Below are positions 1-8,959 of a DNA stretch of 64,000 nucleotides, piece after piece. Source of the DNA: Gracilibacillus orientalis. GTDB taxonomy: Bacteria > Bacillota > Bacilli > Bacillales > Amphibacillaceae. Both the position numbers and the translations under genes were made by a program. The stretch is from positions 434,001 to 498,000 of the forward strand of contig NZ_FOTR01000001.1 in NCBI RefSeq assembly GCF_900114645.1, given 5' to 3'. Each line of letters begins with the position of its first letter. The first letter of the stretch is position 1. Under the pieces are notes generated by a model that saw only the letters and a program-made list of their open reading frames with translations, was not told the origin of the DNA and did not search any database.

Positions 1-61
1 GACATCGTCTAACACGCTATTGTCATTATTTACACAAAACTCGCTACAAAAAAACTCTAGT

Positions 62-106
62 TATTACCAAAAAAAAACTGGAATCTCTTCATACTGAGAT
101 AACAGT
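62..106 (-). terminator. Rho-independent terminator of sigI-rsgI
   Basis: On the minus strand, just after the rsgI stop codon, an imperfect hairpin (arms ACTG..ATCTC and GAGAT..CAGT, positions 77-106) is followed by a run of eight or more T residues at about 69-77. Position and T-tract fit an intrinsic terminator for the sigI-rsgI operon. Confidence 0.7.
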
Positions 107-113
107 TTAAACT

Positions 114-1328
114 TTATTTGTTATGTCCTTTACCTGGATGCTGTTTTTGCGGTTTATCTTTCTTTTTAGGTTTGTTATTCTGCTTAGATGTTGACTTTTT
201 ATCATCCGATTTCTTGTTTTTGTTAGTTTTTGATTTTTTATTTTTATTATCCTGTTTTTTTTTCTTATTGTTTTTCTCTTTTGTTTTTTTCTGAGTCTGC
301 TCTTTTGTCTTTTTGTTCGCTTTTTGATCTTGATTGTCGGTCTTTGTTTTTGCCTCATCGCCCACTTTTTGACCGTGATTATCTTGTTTCTTACCATTAT
401 TTACTGATTTTTGTTCTTTGGCACGTTCACTTGCATTAGCAGGTAAAATAGCAGGATCATTTGTCTCTTTTTTCGATTCGCCTTGATTGTTTTCCTCGAT
501 ATCTTCTAGATTCTCTTCCTGTTCTGTTTCATCGATTTCAATCTCTTCCTGATTGACCTCTTCCTCTTGTTCTTGCTCATTATGATTATAAAAATTTTCA
601 ATTAGTTCTCTTTCTTCTGTATCTAAGGAAGTTTCAAGCGTATCATTTTCGGTTGATATTTGTTTTACTTCTGATCCAAGGCTTTCCTCTAACGACTGTG
701 CTGTTAACTCATTCATCGAGACATGATCTGTTTCAGCCTGTGCTCTAAGTTCTTTCGACACTTCATAAATGGCCACTTGATATCCAAGTTGTTGATAATA
801 ACTACCTAATTCATCTTCAAAATGATGATCCTGGTTGTTCTCATCGTAGTAGCTTACCGCCATTAAAACCGGACGATCTGCTTCAGCTTCTGTGTTAACT
901 GTTACTTTGTCAATAATTTCATCTGTCAACGATGTTATGGTACGATTTTTAACCTCTAAATTATCCATCAACTGTTCAGCATCGTCATTCATCGGTTCAA
1001 CGTCAAGTACTTGATATTGTTCATCAATGGTAATATTTAAGCTTGGATTAATGTCAATACTAACTACTGCATAAGCTTTATTACCTGCTAACCATATGTA
1101 TAATGGACTTAATAGCAGTAAACATATTAAGACCATAGGAACTAGCTTCCACGTTATTGATCCTTTGAAAAAATTAAAAAACGATTGCAAGACGGATTTT
1201 TTTTGTTGATAAAAGGTTTCCGTACCAATTTCTTTTTCCTTCATTGGTACCGCTCTGTGGAACACACCATTCTTATCCATCACGATTGTGTATCGTGATG
1301 TATGTTCCACAATTATTCCTTTTTTCAC
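114..1328 (-). CDS. rsgI: Anti-sigma-I factor RsgI-like membrane protein
   Basis: Predicted membrane anti-sigma factor that binds and restrains SigI. The first 50 or so residues form the cytoplasmic RsgI N-terminal domain (IIVEHTSRYTIVMDKNGVFH). One transmembrane segment lies at about residues 61-81, followed directly by the family hallmark SIDINPSLNI at 90-99. The extracytoplasmic part runs to about residue 230, then becomes a Glu-rich stretch and finally a roughly 100-residue, almost pure Lys/Asn/Gln/Asp tail. Unlike many clostridial RsgI proteins there is no recognisable carbohydrate-binding or protease module. The gene overlaps the end of sigI by 4 bp, which implies translational coupling. 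The family call is firm. The tail may bind wall or polyanion, but that is a guess. Confidence 0.88.
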   Translation of the reverse strand: MKKGIIVEHTSRYTIVMDKNGVFHRAVPMKEKEIGTETFYQQKKSVLQSFFNFFKGSITWKLVPMVLICLLLLSPLYIWLAGNKAYAVVSIDINPSLNITIDEQYQVLDVEPMNDDAEQLMDNLEVKNRTITSLTDEIIDKVTVNTEAEADRPVLMAVSYYDENNQDHHFEDELGSYYQQLGYQVAIYEVSKELRAQAETDHVSMNELTAQSLEESLGSEVKQISTENDTLETSLDTEERELIENFYNHNEQEQEEEVNQEEIEIDETEQEENLEDIEENNQGESKKETNDPAILPANASERAKEQKSVNNGKKQDNHGQKVGDEAKTKTDNQDQKANKKTKEQTQKKTKEKNNKKKKQDNKNKKSKTNKNKKSDDKKSTSKQNNKPKKKDKPQKQHPGKGHNK

Positions 1329-2056
1329 AGATCTACCCCCTCGAGGTATTCTTTTAAATATACATAATCACCTGTAAGGATAATAAATACCGTTAATATA
1401 TATTTTCGATTTCTCTCTAACGTTTTTTTACTAACAGGTACGACCTTCAATAATTTTTTAATAGGTACTCTTTTTTTAAGTAGTACATAATCTTTTAATT
1501 CTGAGTCATTTATTAACTGTTTCGCAGCATAAACTGCAGATTCACGCGCATCTTGGTGTTTTGGTGAAATTTCTGTAAGCTCTCTAAATGAAATTTTAAA
1601 CTGTTTCAATTGTTCAGATAACTCCAAAATTTCTTGTCTGCGATTCCATGATTCTTGTTCCAGTTGAAATATTTTTTTAGCTTGTGATATCTGTAACGGA
1701 CTTTCTTCTATTTCTTCCTCGTCATTCATATTCAGAGCTGGATACATATATTGTCTCTGTTCTTTCCGGATATAGTCAATTACTTTGCGTTTAATTATGA
1801 CTTGAGCAAAGGCAAGAAATGATGAGCCTTTCTCCCGTGAATACAACTCTATTGCCTCATTAAAAGCAATCATACCGACGCTAAATTCATCATGTTCATG
1901 TTTGATATATCTTTTACACACATCCGAAACACATTTTGCAATAAATGGTTGATATGCTTTAATTATATCATTACGTAAGTAGTCATCACCTCGCTGTATC
2001 AACTCAATTTGATCTTCTAATCTATATTCTTTATCGGTTAACTGGCTTTCTATCAT
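1325..2056 (-). CDS. sigI: RNA polymerase sigma factor SigI
   Basis: Alternative sigma factor of the SigI group, which in Bacillus subtilis responds to heat and in clostridia to polysaccharides. The protein is about 243 aa from the ATG at 2056. That start is preferred because GGTGG lies about 8 nt upstream; GTG codons at 2065 and 2068 are alternatives. The sigma region 2 signature is visible (IAFNEAIELYSREKGSSFLA, then KRKVIDYIRKEQRQ), and the C-terminal third (KKRVPIKKLLKVVPVSKKTLERNRKYI) looks like the SigI-specific DNA-binding half. It is the first gene of a two-gene operon, and rsgI starts inside its last codons. SigI usually controls its own promoter, but I could not identify a convincing SigI promoter by eye. 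Confidence 0.9.
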   Translation of the reverse strand: MIESQLTDKEYRLEDQIELIQRGDDYLRNDIIKAYQPFIAKCVSDVCKRYIKHEHDEFSVGMIAFNEAIELYSREKGSSFLAFAQVIIKRKVIDYIRKEQRQYMYPALNMNDEEEIEESPLQISQAKKIFQLEQESWNRRQEILELSEQLKQFKISFRELTEISPKHQDARESAVYAAKQLINDSELKDYVLLKKRVPIKKLLKVVPVSKKTLERNRKYILTVFIILTGDYVYLKEYLEGVDL

Positions 2057-2393
2057 ATTCGGCACCACCAGTCCTTTATAAAATTCGTATTGTATTAGTG
2101 TTTTTTTGTCTGTTATTAATAAAAATTAAGTCTATTTTCACCAGTTTTTTTTGTCACTTTATACAGAATAAAAGAAAATCTTGTTTCTATCTACCATAAT
2201 TCAATTACAATTCATTAAGTTTTATTTTCAATCAATAGATATATTGACTCATTATGATTAAATACTCACAGAAATAAGGCAGTAACGAATAGTCCTTTGG
2301 AACCTATTCTTTAATGTTAAAGTATATAATCGCCCTCTTTTTTGAGATAATAAACTAACTCTCAGTAAAAACAATACTGAGAGTTTACATGAA
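2057..2393. other. Intergenic region upstream of sigI
   Basis: About 340 AT-rich bases between the sigI start and the protease gene stop. It must hold the sigI promoter. It also contains a short inverted repeat (GAATAG at 2288-2293 facing CTATTC at about 2305-2310) and the terminator listed separately. No further ORF with a ribosome binding site was seen. Confidence 0.5.
2351..2385 (-). terminator. Terminator of the trypsin-like protease gene
   Basis: An 11-bp perfect stem AACTCTCAGTA (2357-2367) pairs with TACTGAGAGTT (2375-2385) across a 7-nt loop, nine bases beyond the stop codon of the minus-strand protease gene. The T-tract on the minus strand is weak (AGTTTATTA). Confidence 0.65.
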
Positions 2394-3209
2394 TCATTGT
2401 TTATTTATATTTAGATATTCTATAGGCACGGCTAAGCCTACTCTGCCGTGTTCCTCATTTTTTTGTGTCGCAAAAACAACTGCAATGACATCACCTTGCT
2501 CATTCAAGACCGGACTGCCACTGTTTCCTCGATAAACTGGCGCATCTAACATATAGACTGGTTTCTCCCAGGAAGATAATTGTGTCTTTCCAATTAAATC
2601 TCCCTCGTTGGCAATGCCATTAAAACGTAGAGGATTTCCAATAAAAAGAACATCTTCAAGCTGTTCTTCGCTATTTTTATCGCTTAGTGCTAAATATGGA
2701 AGATTTTCTGCCTCTATATCTAATACAGCAAGGTCTATTTCTGGATAGGTTTCCACTACTTCACCATTATACAGGCCTTCCTCCTGGAAAGCGACAGTGA
2801 TCCTTGGTTGATCCTCAATCACATGATAGTTGGTGATGATATAACCATCTGTTGAGATAGCAAAGCCGGTACCTTTATTGTCCTCGCCTTCAATGACAAC
2901 AACTGCATCGCGATACTGTTGTACTGTTTCATCCTGCATTAACCTTCCAGAAGTTTGAATAAATTCAATTGCTGGAATCGAAAAAGTTTGTGGCAGAATG
3001 GCAATCACTTGAATAAACATCGCAATAGCAATCGACCACACCGCCCATTTAGGAAATACTCTCTTTTTACTATCTTCTGCTTCTGTTCGTTCATTCTCTT
3101 CTAATTTGCGTCGTTCTTCTTGGACCAGTTCATACATTTCTTCCGGATCTATTTCTTCATATAAATCTTCATCAATAATATCCCGTTTTTTGTCATCCGA
3201 ATGTTTCAT
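2394..3209 (-). CDS. Membrane-anchored HtrA-like trypsin-family serine protease
   Basis: Predicted S1C serine protease of the cell surface, about 271 aa from the ATG at 3209. That start has GAGGTG a few bases upstream; longer in-frame starts up to 3314 lack one and would run into the divergent gene. A Glu/Lys-rich cytoplasmic N-terminus (1-50) precedes one transmembrane segment (about 56-78). The trypsin fold follows, with a visible catalytic triad: His129 in ITNYHVIED, Asp159 in EIDLAVLDIE and Ser230 in RGNSGSPVL. There is no PDZ domain after the protease domain, so it is shorter than HtrA/DegP. Substrates are unknown. It is transcribed divergently from the carbonic anhydrase gene across about 100 bp. 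Confidence 0.85.
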   Translation of the reverse strand: MKHSDDKKRDIIDEDLYEEIDPEEMYELVQEERRKLEENERTEAEDSKKRVFPKWAVWSIAIAMFIQVIAILPQTFSIPAIEFIQTSGRLMQDETVQQYRDAVVVIEGEDNKGTGFAISTDGYIITNYHVIEDQPRITVAFQEEGLYNGEVVETYPEIDLAVLDIEAENLPYLALSDKNSEEQLEDVLFIGNPLRFNGIANEGDLIGKTQLSSWEKPVYMLDAPVYRGNSGSPVLNEQGDVIAVVFATQKNEEHGRVGLAVPIEYLNINKQ

Positions 3210-3312
3210 ACTACACCTCATCCAAAAACGATCTGTTGACTTCATTATATCATTTTGATTGATTGAATTGCTATCTTGTTTTATATTATAAGTTAATAGA
3301 GAAAGGAGTGTC

Positions 3313-3861
3313 ATGATGTTATTAGATGAAATTCTTGACTACAATAAACAATTTGTCGAAGAGAAAGGCTATGAGGTATATGAAACGGATAAATTCCCAA
3401 ATAAAAGAGCAGTAATTTTCACATGCATGGATACTCGCCTAGTCGAATTATTACCAAAAGCTTTAAATTTACATAATGGCGATGTGAAGATGGTTAAAAA
3501 TGCTGGTGCTATTTTGAATGATCCGTATGACAGTACAATGAAAAGTATATTAGTAGCAATCCATGCCTTACAAGCAGATGAGGTATTTGTGATCGCACAT
3601 CATGGTTGCGGAATGAATGGTTTCAATACGGATAGTTTCGTTGATTTAATGAAGGAGAAAGGTATTAAACAAATAGCAATTGATAGTCTTGATAAAGAGC
3701 CCAAAGAGTGGTTAACCGGTTTTGACGATGTTACTGCATCTGTTGAACAATCAGTGCGTATTATCGATAACCATCCATTGTTACCGGAAGAAATACCCGT
3801 ACACGGACTAATCATTGATCCTGCTACAGGAAAATTAGATTTAGTTAAAAAAGGATATTAG
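3313..3861 (+). CDS. Beta-class carbonic anhydrase (YtiB-like)
   Basis: Interconverts CO2 and bicarbonate in the cytoplasm using zinc. The 182-residue protein carries the beta-class zinc ligands: Cys and Asp/Arg in FTCMDTRL near residue 38 and His-x2-Cys in IAHHGCGMN near residue 97. The conserved KNAGA motif lies between them. Its size matches the short YtiB/YvdA branch. Two adjacent ATG codons (3313 and 3316) follow AAGGAGTG; the second has slightly better spacing. It is a single gene closed by a strong hairpin terminator. Confidence 0.9.
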   Translation: MMLLDEILDYNKQFVEEKGYEVYETDKFPNKRAVIFTCMDTRLVELLPKALNLHNGDVKMVKNAGAILNDPYDSTMKSILVAIHALQADEVFVIAHHGCGMNGFNTDSFVDLMKEKGIKQIAIDSLDKEPKEWLTGFDDVTASVEQSVRIIDNHPLLPEEIPVHGLIIDPATGKLDLVKKGY

Positions 3862-3875
3862 ACTCTTTTAAAAAG

Positions 3876-3907
3876 AAAAGGCTTGGTTTGTACCAAGCCT
3901 TTTCCTT
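3876..3907. terminator. Bidirectional terminator between carbonic anhydrase and aldo/keto reductase genes
   Basis: A perfect stem AAGGCTTGG / CCAAGCCTT (3878-3902) with a 6-nt loop is flanked by A-rich sequence on the left and TTTTCCTTTT on the right. It lies between two convergent genes, so it can serve both. Confidence 0.85.
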
Positions 3908-3933
3908 TTGCCTTTCATCTATCATTTCACACT

Positions 3934-4764
3934 CTAAACTCCATAATCAAACTCATCAGGATGAGCGCCTAACCGTTTGTCTGCATCCATACCTTTGATT
4001 TTTTCAATATCTTCCTTCGATAATTCAAAATCAAAGATATTAACATTTTCCTGTTGACGTTCCTTATGAACAGACTTTGGAATCGTAATAATACCAGATT
4101 GATATTGCCAACGCACAATAATTTGTGCAGGCTTTTTATTATGTTTCACAGCTAAATCTTGTAAGACTGGATGATCGAAATAGCGTGCTTTACCTAATGG
4201 AGCCCATGCTTCCACTTTAATATCGTGCTTTTCGCAAAAATCCCTGACAGCTTGCTGTTGTAATTGTGGGTGTAATTCTACTTGGTTAACTACTGGCGTA
4301 ATCTCTGCCTCTTTTAACAATTCCTCTACATGATGAGGCTCAAAATTACTAACTCCGATCGCTTTTGCTTTCCCGTCCCGATATATTTCTTCCAGAGCTT
4401 TGTAGGTTTCGGTGAATGTACCTGGTACCGGCCAGTGTACTAAGTATAAATCAACATAATCCATTTGCAGACGTTCTAAACTGCTCTTAAATGCTGCTTT
4501 CGTTTCTTCATACCCTTGTTCGTCATTCCATACTTTTGTTGTCACAAAGATGTCATCACGAGGAATACCACTGTCGATAATTGCTTGACCTACCCCCTCT
4601 TCATTTGCATAAAGGGATGCCGTATCAATATGACGATAGCCTAATTCTAATGCTGAACGTACCGCATGGTAAACCTCATCACCTGGTTCCGCTTTGTATA
4701 CGCCAAGTCCTACCGCAGGAATTTCTGTTCCATTGTTCAGTTTTAATGTTGTCGTTAAGCTCAT
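3934..4764 (-). CDS. NAD(P)H-dependent aldo/keto reductase
   Basis: Cytoplasmic TIM-barrel oxidoreductase of the aldo/keto reductase family, close to Bacillus YtbE/YvgN and 2,5-diketo-D-gluconate reductases. These reduce aldehydes such as methylglyoxal with NADPH. The protein is 276 aa, a full-length size. It contains the family signatures GYRHIDTASLYANEEGVG (catalytic Asp and Tyr), VDLYLVHWPV (catalytic His) and the cofactor-binding IPKSVHKERQQEN near the C-terminus. The start at 4764 is supported by AAAGGAGGCG upstream. Monocistronic by layout. The physiological substrate cannot be told from sequence. Confidence 0.88.
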   Translation of the reverse strand: MSLTTTLKLNNGTEIPAVGLGVYKAEPGDEVYHAVRSALELGYRHIDTASLYANEEGVGQAIIDSGIPRDDIFVTTKVWNDEQGYEETKAAFKSSLERLQMDYVDLYLVHWPVPGTFTETYKALEEIYRDGKAKAIGVSNFEPHHVEELLKEAEITPVVNQVELHPQLQQQAVRDFCEKHDIKVEAWAPLGKARYFDHPVLQDLAVKHNKKPAQIIVRWQYQSGIITIPKSVHKERQQENVNIFDFELSKEDIEKIKGMDADKRLGAHPDEFDYGV

Positions 4765-4842
4765 TCTTAGAAACGCCTCCTTTTTAATTAACCATTCACT
4801 TTCTATTTTAGTATTCTGTTGGATTTTTCCAAAATAAACTGC

Positions 4843-5913
4843 TTAATTTGCTTGCTTTTTAATAATTTCAATAACCTTTTGCTTTGCTTCACTGGAACGG
4901 TATTGATTCATTTTATCTTTTATCTCAAATTTATCTTTTTTCAATTCAAGCAGAGAAGCTACTAATGACTCTGTCGACAAATTTTCTTCCTCCAATACTT
5001 TTGCATATCCTTGTTTTTCGAAAGATTGAGCATTGACAATCTGGTCTCCACGGCTTGCTTGACGTGATAATGGAATAAGTAGCATTGGTTTATTTAATGC
5101 TAAAAATTCGAAAATCGCGTTAGCACCTGCACGTGAACAAACCAAGTCTGTGATCGCTAGTAAATCTTTTAATTCATCCTGGACATATTCATATTGAACA
5201 TAACCTTCTTGAGCATATGTCTCATCAATATTGTCTTTTCCACAAATATGAATAACTTGAAATTGATTTAACAGGTCTTCTAATCCTTCGCGAACTGCCT
5301 GGTTAATCTTTTGAGAACCGGCACTCCCACCCATAATTAATAAAACATTCTTCTGGCTGGTAAAGGCAGTCATGGCAAAACCTTTTTCCCTGTTTCCTGT
5401 GAAAAGCTCCTCACGAACAACCGCGCCGATCCATTCAGCCTTTTGTTCAGGTAAATATTTTACCGTCTCAGGAAAGGTTGCCAACACTTTTTTGGCAAAA
5501 GGGATTGCTAATTTATTGGCAAGTCCTGGTGTAAAATCGGATTCATGAATGACGGCCGGTACACCTTTCATGCGTGCAGCCACCAATACGGGAACAGAGA
5601 CAAATCCACCTTTCGAGAAAATAACAGCAGGCTTTTTTTTACCAATAATTCGATGTGCTTGCCAAGTTCCTTTTAATACTTTGAAAGGGTCTTTAAAATT
5701 TTCCTTGGAAAAATAGCGTCTAAGTTTTCCAGTTGAAATCGGGTGGTATGTCACCCCTTCTAATGGTTCCATTAAATCTTTTTCGATACCATCTTTCGAT
5801 CCAATATAATCAACTGTCCAACCGTCTTTTAAGAAGGCAGGAATAATGGCTAAGTTGACCATTACGTGTCCTGCTGTGCCACCACCTGTGAAAATGATTT
5901 GTTTAGTGGTCAT
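4843..5913 (-). CDS. murG: MurG-type UDP-GlcNAc lipid I transferase
   Basis: Predicted undecaprenyldiphospho-muramoylpentapeptide beta-N-acetylglucosaminyltransferase, a peripheral membrane enzyme that makes lipid II from lipid I. The start at 5913 ([12 protein letters not shown]) has GAGAGGA upstream; the longer 5940 start does not. The glycine-rich loop GGGTAGHV, the [11 protein letters not shown] motif and a second donor-binding loop ([11 protein letters not shown]) are present. A C-terminal [23 protein letters not shown] motif ends the domain. At about 356 aa it is full length. It stands alone rather than in the dcw cluster, like the extra MurG copies found in some bacilli, so a second murG may exist elsewhere. 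It is divergent from the MATE gene. Confidence 0.85.
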   Translation of the reverse strand: MTTKQIIFTGGGTAGHVMVNLAIIPAFLKDGWTVDYIGSKDGIEKDLMEPLEGVTYHPISTGKLRRYFSKENFKDPFKVLKGTWQAHRIIGKKKPAVIFSKGGFVSVPVLVAARMKGVPAVIHESDFTPGLANKLAIPFAKKVLATFPETVKYLPEQKAEWIGAVVREELFTGNREKGFAMTAFTSQKNVLLIMGGSAGSQKINQAVREGLEDLLNQFQVIHICGKDNIDETYAQEGYVQYEYVQDELKDLLAITDLVCSRAGANAIFEFLALNKPMLLIPLSRQASRGDQIVNAQSFEKQGYAKVLEEENLSTESLVASLLELKKDKFEIKDKMNQYRSSEAKQKVIEIIKKQAN

Positions 5914-5944
5914 AAATAAAACCGTCCTCTCTTTTAACAAAATA

Positions 5945-5953
5945 TGTTATAAT
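5945..5953 (+). promoter_or_regulatory. Extended -10 promoter of the MATE gene
   Basis: TGTTATAAT at 5945-5953 fits an extended -10 element (TG, one base, then consensus TATAAT), 34 bp before the proposed start at 5987. No good -35 box is present, as is usual for extended -10 promoters. It overlaps the untranslated leader of the divergent murG gene. Confidence 0.55.
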
Positions 5954-5986
5954 CCTCCTACTAGCGTAGAAAAAGGAAGAATGATT

Positions 5987-7339
5987 ATGTACAAAACAAA
6001 AACCTTACGAGAAAAAATAAGACTCTTTATGATTATACTGATACCCATTCTAATCACGCAAGTAAGTATGTATGCGATGAATTTTTTTGACACGATTATG
6101 TCAGGCAGGGCAGGCGCTGCCGATTTAGCCGGAGTAGCGATTGGCTCTAGTTTATGGGTGCCGGTACAAATGGCGGTCGTCGGTATTCTGATGGCAATGT
6201 CCCCGATTGTTGCTCAACTGACAGGTGCTAATGAAGAGGAGAAAATACCTTTTACCGTACAACAAGGTATTTATGTATCGATTGGATTAGGGGTTGTCGT
6301 TACATTGATTGGCACTTTCCTGATCGATCCGATTTTAGGATTGATGGATTTGGAAGACAGAGTACAACACGTTGCCAAGTATTACATTATTACGATTGGA
6401 TTAGGAATGATTCCTCACTTCATATATAATTTATTACGGTCCTATATCGATGGTCTTGGACATACAAGAATTTCGATGGCGATTATTTTAATTTCGCTTC
6501 CATTAAATATTGTATTTAATTACATATTTATCTTTGGCAAATTAGGTTTGCCAGCCTTTGGAGGGATTGGTGCCGGAATTGCATCAGGATTAACGTTTCT
6601 TGTCAATTTAATCTTATCCATTTTAATTGTCCATTATGTACGGCCATTTCGCGGTCATAAAATTTTCCACAAGTTCGTAAAACCTTCCTTGAAGGAATGG
6701 TTCAGCCAATTACGACTAGGTCTTCCGATTGGCTTTTCGATCTTTTTTGAAGTAAGTATTTTTTCTGCGGTGACATTCATGCTAAGTGTTTATAGCACCA
6801 ATACGATCGCCGCACACCAGGCAGCAATTAATTTCGCTTCCTTTTTATATATGATACCATTAAGCATTGCCATGTCACTAACAATTGCAGTCGGCTTTGA
6901 AATCGGTGCAAAACGGATTCAGGATGCGAAAACCTATTCCTATATGGGCATTATATCAGGTGTAATAATCGCCTTCTTAGCTGGTGGTATCATTTATCTG
7001 TTGGACGATCAGGTGGCTCATCTTTATAGTGATCACCAAGAAGTAATTGAGCTAACAAAACACTTCCTTTATTATGCAATATTTTTCCAATTCGCTGATG
7101 CAGTTGGTGCACCAGTTCAAGGAATTTTACGTGGGTATAAAGATGTGAACATTACCTTTTGGATGTCACTTGTTTCCTACTGGTTAATCGGATTACCAAG
7201 CGGTTGGCTATTTGCGAATTATACAAATTTGGATGCGTTTGGTTATTGGCTAGGGTTAATCGTTGGGCTTTCAGCTGGAGCAATCACCTTATTTGGACGG
7301 ATGTATTACCTGCAAAACAAATTAGCCAAACAGATGTAA
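5987..7339 (+). CDS. MATE family multidrug/Na+ antiporter
   Basis: Twelve-segment membrane exporter of the MATE (NorM) family, which expels cationic drugs or toxins in exchange for Na+ or H+. The start at 5987 is chosen because AAAGGAAG lies 7 nt upstream; ATG 5981 is too close to it, and upstream in-frame codons overlap murG. The protein is 450 aa, the usual size. Both MatE repeats are visible: the first begins PILITQVSMYAMNFFDTIMSG and the second LRLGLPIGFSIFFEVSIFSA. It is a single gene. Two copies of the short motif TCTGGACACT follow the stop codon (see repeats). Confidence 0.9.
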   Translation: MYKTKTLREKIRLFMIILIPILITQVSMYAMNFFDTIMSGRAGAADLAGVAIGSSLWVPVQMAVVGILMAMSPIVAQLTGANEEEKIPFTVQQGIYVSIGLGVVVTLIGTFLIDPILGLMDLEDRVQHVAKYYIITIGLGMIPHFIYNLLRSYIDGLGHTRISMAIILISLPLNIVFNYIFIFGKLGLPAFGGIGAGIASGLTFLVNLILSILIVHYVRPFRGHKIFHKFVKPSLKEWFSQLRLGLPIGFSIFFEVSIFSAVTFMLSVYSTNTIAAHQAAINFASFLYMIPLSIAMSLTIAVGFEIGAKRIQDAKTYSYMGIISGVIIAFLAGGIIYLLDDQVAHLYSDHQEVIELTKHFLYYAIFFQFADAVGAPVQGILRGYKDVNITFWMSLVSYWLIGLPSGWLFANYTNLDAFGYWLGLIVGLSAGAITLFGRMYYLQNKLAKQM

Positions 7340-7344
7340 TTTTT

Positions 7345-7375
7345 TCTGGACACTTTCCCCGATTATCTGGACACT
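7345..7375 (+). repeat. Two direct copies of TCTGGACACT after the MATE gene
   Basis: TCTGGACACT occurs at 7345-7354 and 7366-7375, 21 bp apart. A third copy lies at 25872-25881 after panF, and each of the outer two shares 13 bp with that copy (TCTGGACACTTTC and TTATCTGGACACT). All lie within about 30 bp of a stop codon. They could be scars of an insertion sequence end; this is inference. Confidence 0.6.
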
Positions 7376-7380
7376 CGTAA

Positions 7381-7412
7381 AAAAAAGGTGTAGCTTATCA
7401 CATGCTACACCT
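7381..7412. terminator. Terminator between MATE and aldehyde dehydrogenase genes
   Basis: The perfect 8-bp stem GGTGTAGC (7387-7394) / GCTACACC (7404-7411) is flanked by six A on the left and TTT on the right. The stop codon of the minus-strand aldehyde dehydrogenase gene lies within the hairpin. The long T-tract is on the minus strand, so it chiefly ends that gene. Confidence 0.8.
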
Positions 7413-8829
7413 TTAAATTCATTACAATTAATTTCTCTTCTGTCATTTCCTCAATTGAATATTTTGGTCCTTCTTTTCCATTACCACTATCTTTCACACC
7501 ACCATATGGCATTAAATCCACACGATATTGTGAGCCGTCATTAATCATAAATCCGCCAACTTCAACATGTTTTGCTGCGTAATAAGCAGTATCAATATTC
7601 TGTGTGAAAATGCCTCCTTGCAAGCCATAATCAGATTGATTCATTTCATGAATACACTGCTTCATATCTGAAAAAGGAATGACACTTGCTACTGGTGCAA
7701 ATATTTCTTCACACACCACACGCATTTCTGGTTTAACATCAGTCAAAATAGTTGGTTTCAGTAGTGCTCCTTTTCTTTCACCACCGATGAAGATATTAGC
7801 ACCTTTTTTTACTGCTTCCTGAATCCATTCTTCTGCACGTTCAGCCTCTTTTTGTGCAATCATTGGACCTACATCTGTTTCTGGATCGGTTGGATCTCCT
7901 ATTTTCAGTTCAGCCATATGCCCTTTCAGTTTTTCTAAAAAGAATTCCTGAACTTCTTCATGAACATAAATTCGTTGTACGGAAATACATACTTGACCGG
8001 CAAAAGCAAATGACTGTGCTGCAAGTGTTTTGGCAGCTAAATCAAGATCTGCTTCTTTATCGACAATCACTGGTGAATTATTTCCTAATTCTAAAATTAA
8101 GCAATTCAGTCCTGTTTCCTGTTTTAATTTCAAACCTACTTTTGCACTACCTGTAAAGGTGTAAAGTGCAATTCGCTCATCCTTCATCATTTGATTACCG
8201 ACTGTTGATCCAGATCCAACTATAACTTGTAATAATCCTTTCGGCAAACCTGCCTGATCAAGGATTTCTGCTAGCTTTAATGATGAGATCGGTGTTTTAC
8301 TGGCTGGTTTCAAGACAACCGCATTACCGGCTGCTAGGGCTGGTGCTACCTTATGTGATACAAGGTTAAGCGGAAAATTAAAAGGACTGATCGCACCGAC
8401 AACTCCTACCGGTACTTTAATGGTAAAAGCCATCCTATTTTCCGATCCAGGTGCTGCCTCAACTGGAACACCTTCACCATGGATTCGTTTTGCCTCTTCT
8501 GCTGCTATTAAGAAGGTTTGAGCAGAACGGTCAATTTCAGATCGTGCTTGTTTTAACGGCTTGCCTGCTTCTCTGGTAATAATCATTGCCAACTCTTCTT
8601 GTTGATCTGAAATAAGTTGAGAAGCCTTGTGTAAAATTTGATAGCGTTCATACGGAGACAGTTGCTCTTGTTCAAAGGCATTCGATGCACTATTAATTGC
8701 TTGATCCACTGCATCTTTATCTGCTTTGGCAACTCGTGCATATACTTCTTGTGAGTATTTATCTAATACATCCAAAGTTTCCTTTGTATCTACCCATTTT
8801 CCACCAATAAAAAGTTGAAACTGCTGCAT
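7405..8829 (-). CDS. NAD(P)-dependent aldehyde dehydrogenase
   Basis: Oxidises an aldehyde to a carboxylate in the cytoplasm. The 474-residue protein is a full-length ALDH-superfamily member with the SPFNFPLNL motif, the NAD-binding segment with TFTGSAKVG near residue 225, the general base Glu in ILELGNNSP near 247, and the nucleophilic Cys in FAGQVCISVQR near 281. A C-terminal GGVKDSGNGKEGP motif completes it. It most resembles the lactaldehyde/phosphonoacetaldehyde/glyceraldehyde-3-phosphate ALDH branch, but the substrate cannot be assigned. The ATG at 8829 follows AGAGGTG. Single-gene unit. Confidence 0.88.
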   Translation of the reverse strand: MQQFQLFIGGKWVDTKETLDVLDKYSQEVYARVAKADKDAVDQAINSASNAFEQEQLSPYERYQILHKASQLISDQQEELAMIITREAGKPLKQARSEIDRSAQTFLIAAEEAKRIHGEGVPVEAAPGSENRMAFTIKVPVGVVGAISPFNFPLNLVSHKVAPALAAGNAVVLKPASKTPISSLKLAEILDQAGLPKGLLQVIVGSGSTVGNQMMKDERIALYTFTGSAKVGLKLKQETGLNCLILELGNNSPVIVDKEADLDLAAKTLAAQSFAFAGQVCISVQRIYVHEEVQEFFLEKLKGHMAELKIGDPTDPETDVGPMIAQKEAERAEEWIQEAVKKGANIFIGGERKGALLKPTILTDVKPEMRVVCEEIFAPVASVIPFSDMKQCIHEMNQSDYGLQGGIFTQNIDTAYYAAKHVEVGGFMINDGSQYRVDLMPYGGVKDSGNGKEGPKYSIEEMTEEKLIVMNLKV

Positions 8830-8959
8830 TGGTTAACACCTCTGTTTTTTAGATTTTCACTATTAGAATGCATAAAGTAGATATTCTGTTTTTCTTATGA
8901 TTGGTATTCCACTTTCTTACTATTTTAAACGTTAAATCAAGCAGCAGCTTGTATTTTCA

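Noticed and set aside
107-397. Lys-rich 96-codon frame inside rsgI
   Set aside because: It is the alternate frame of the low-complexity, A-rich tail of rsgI on the same strand.
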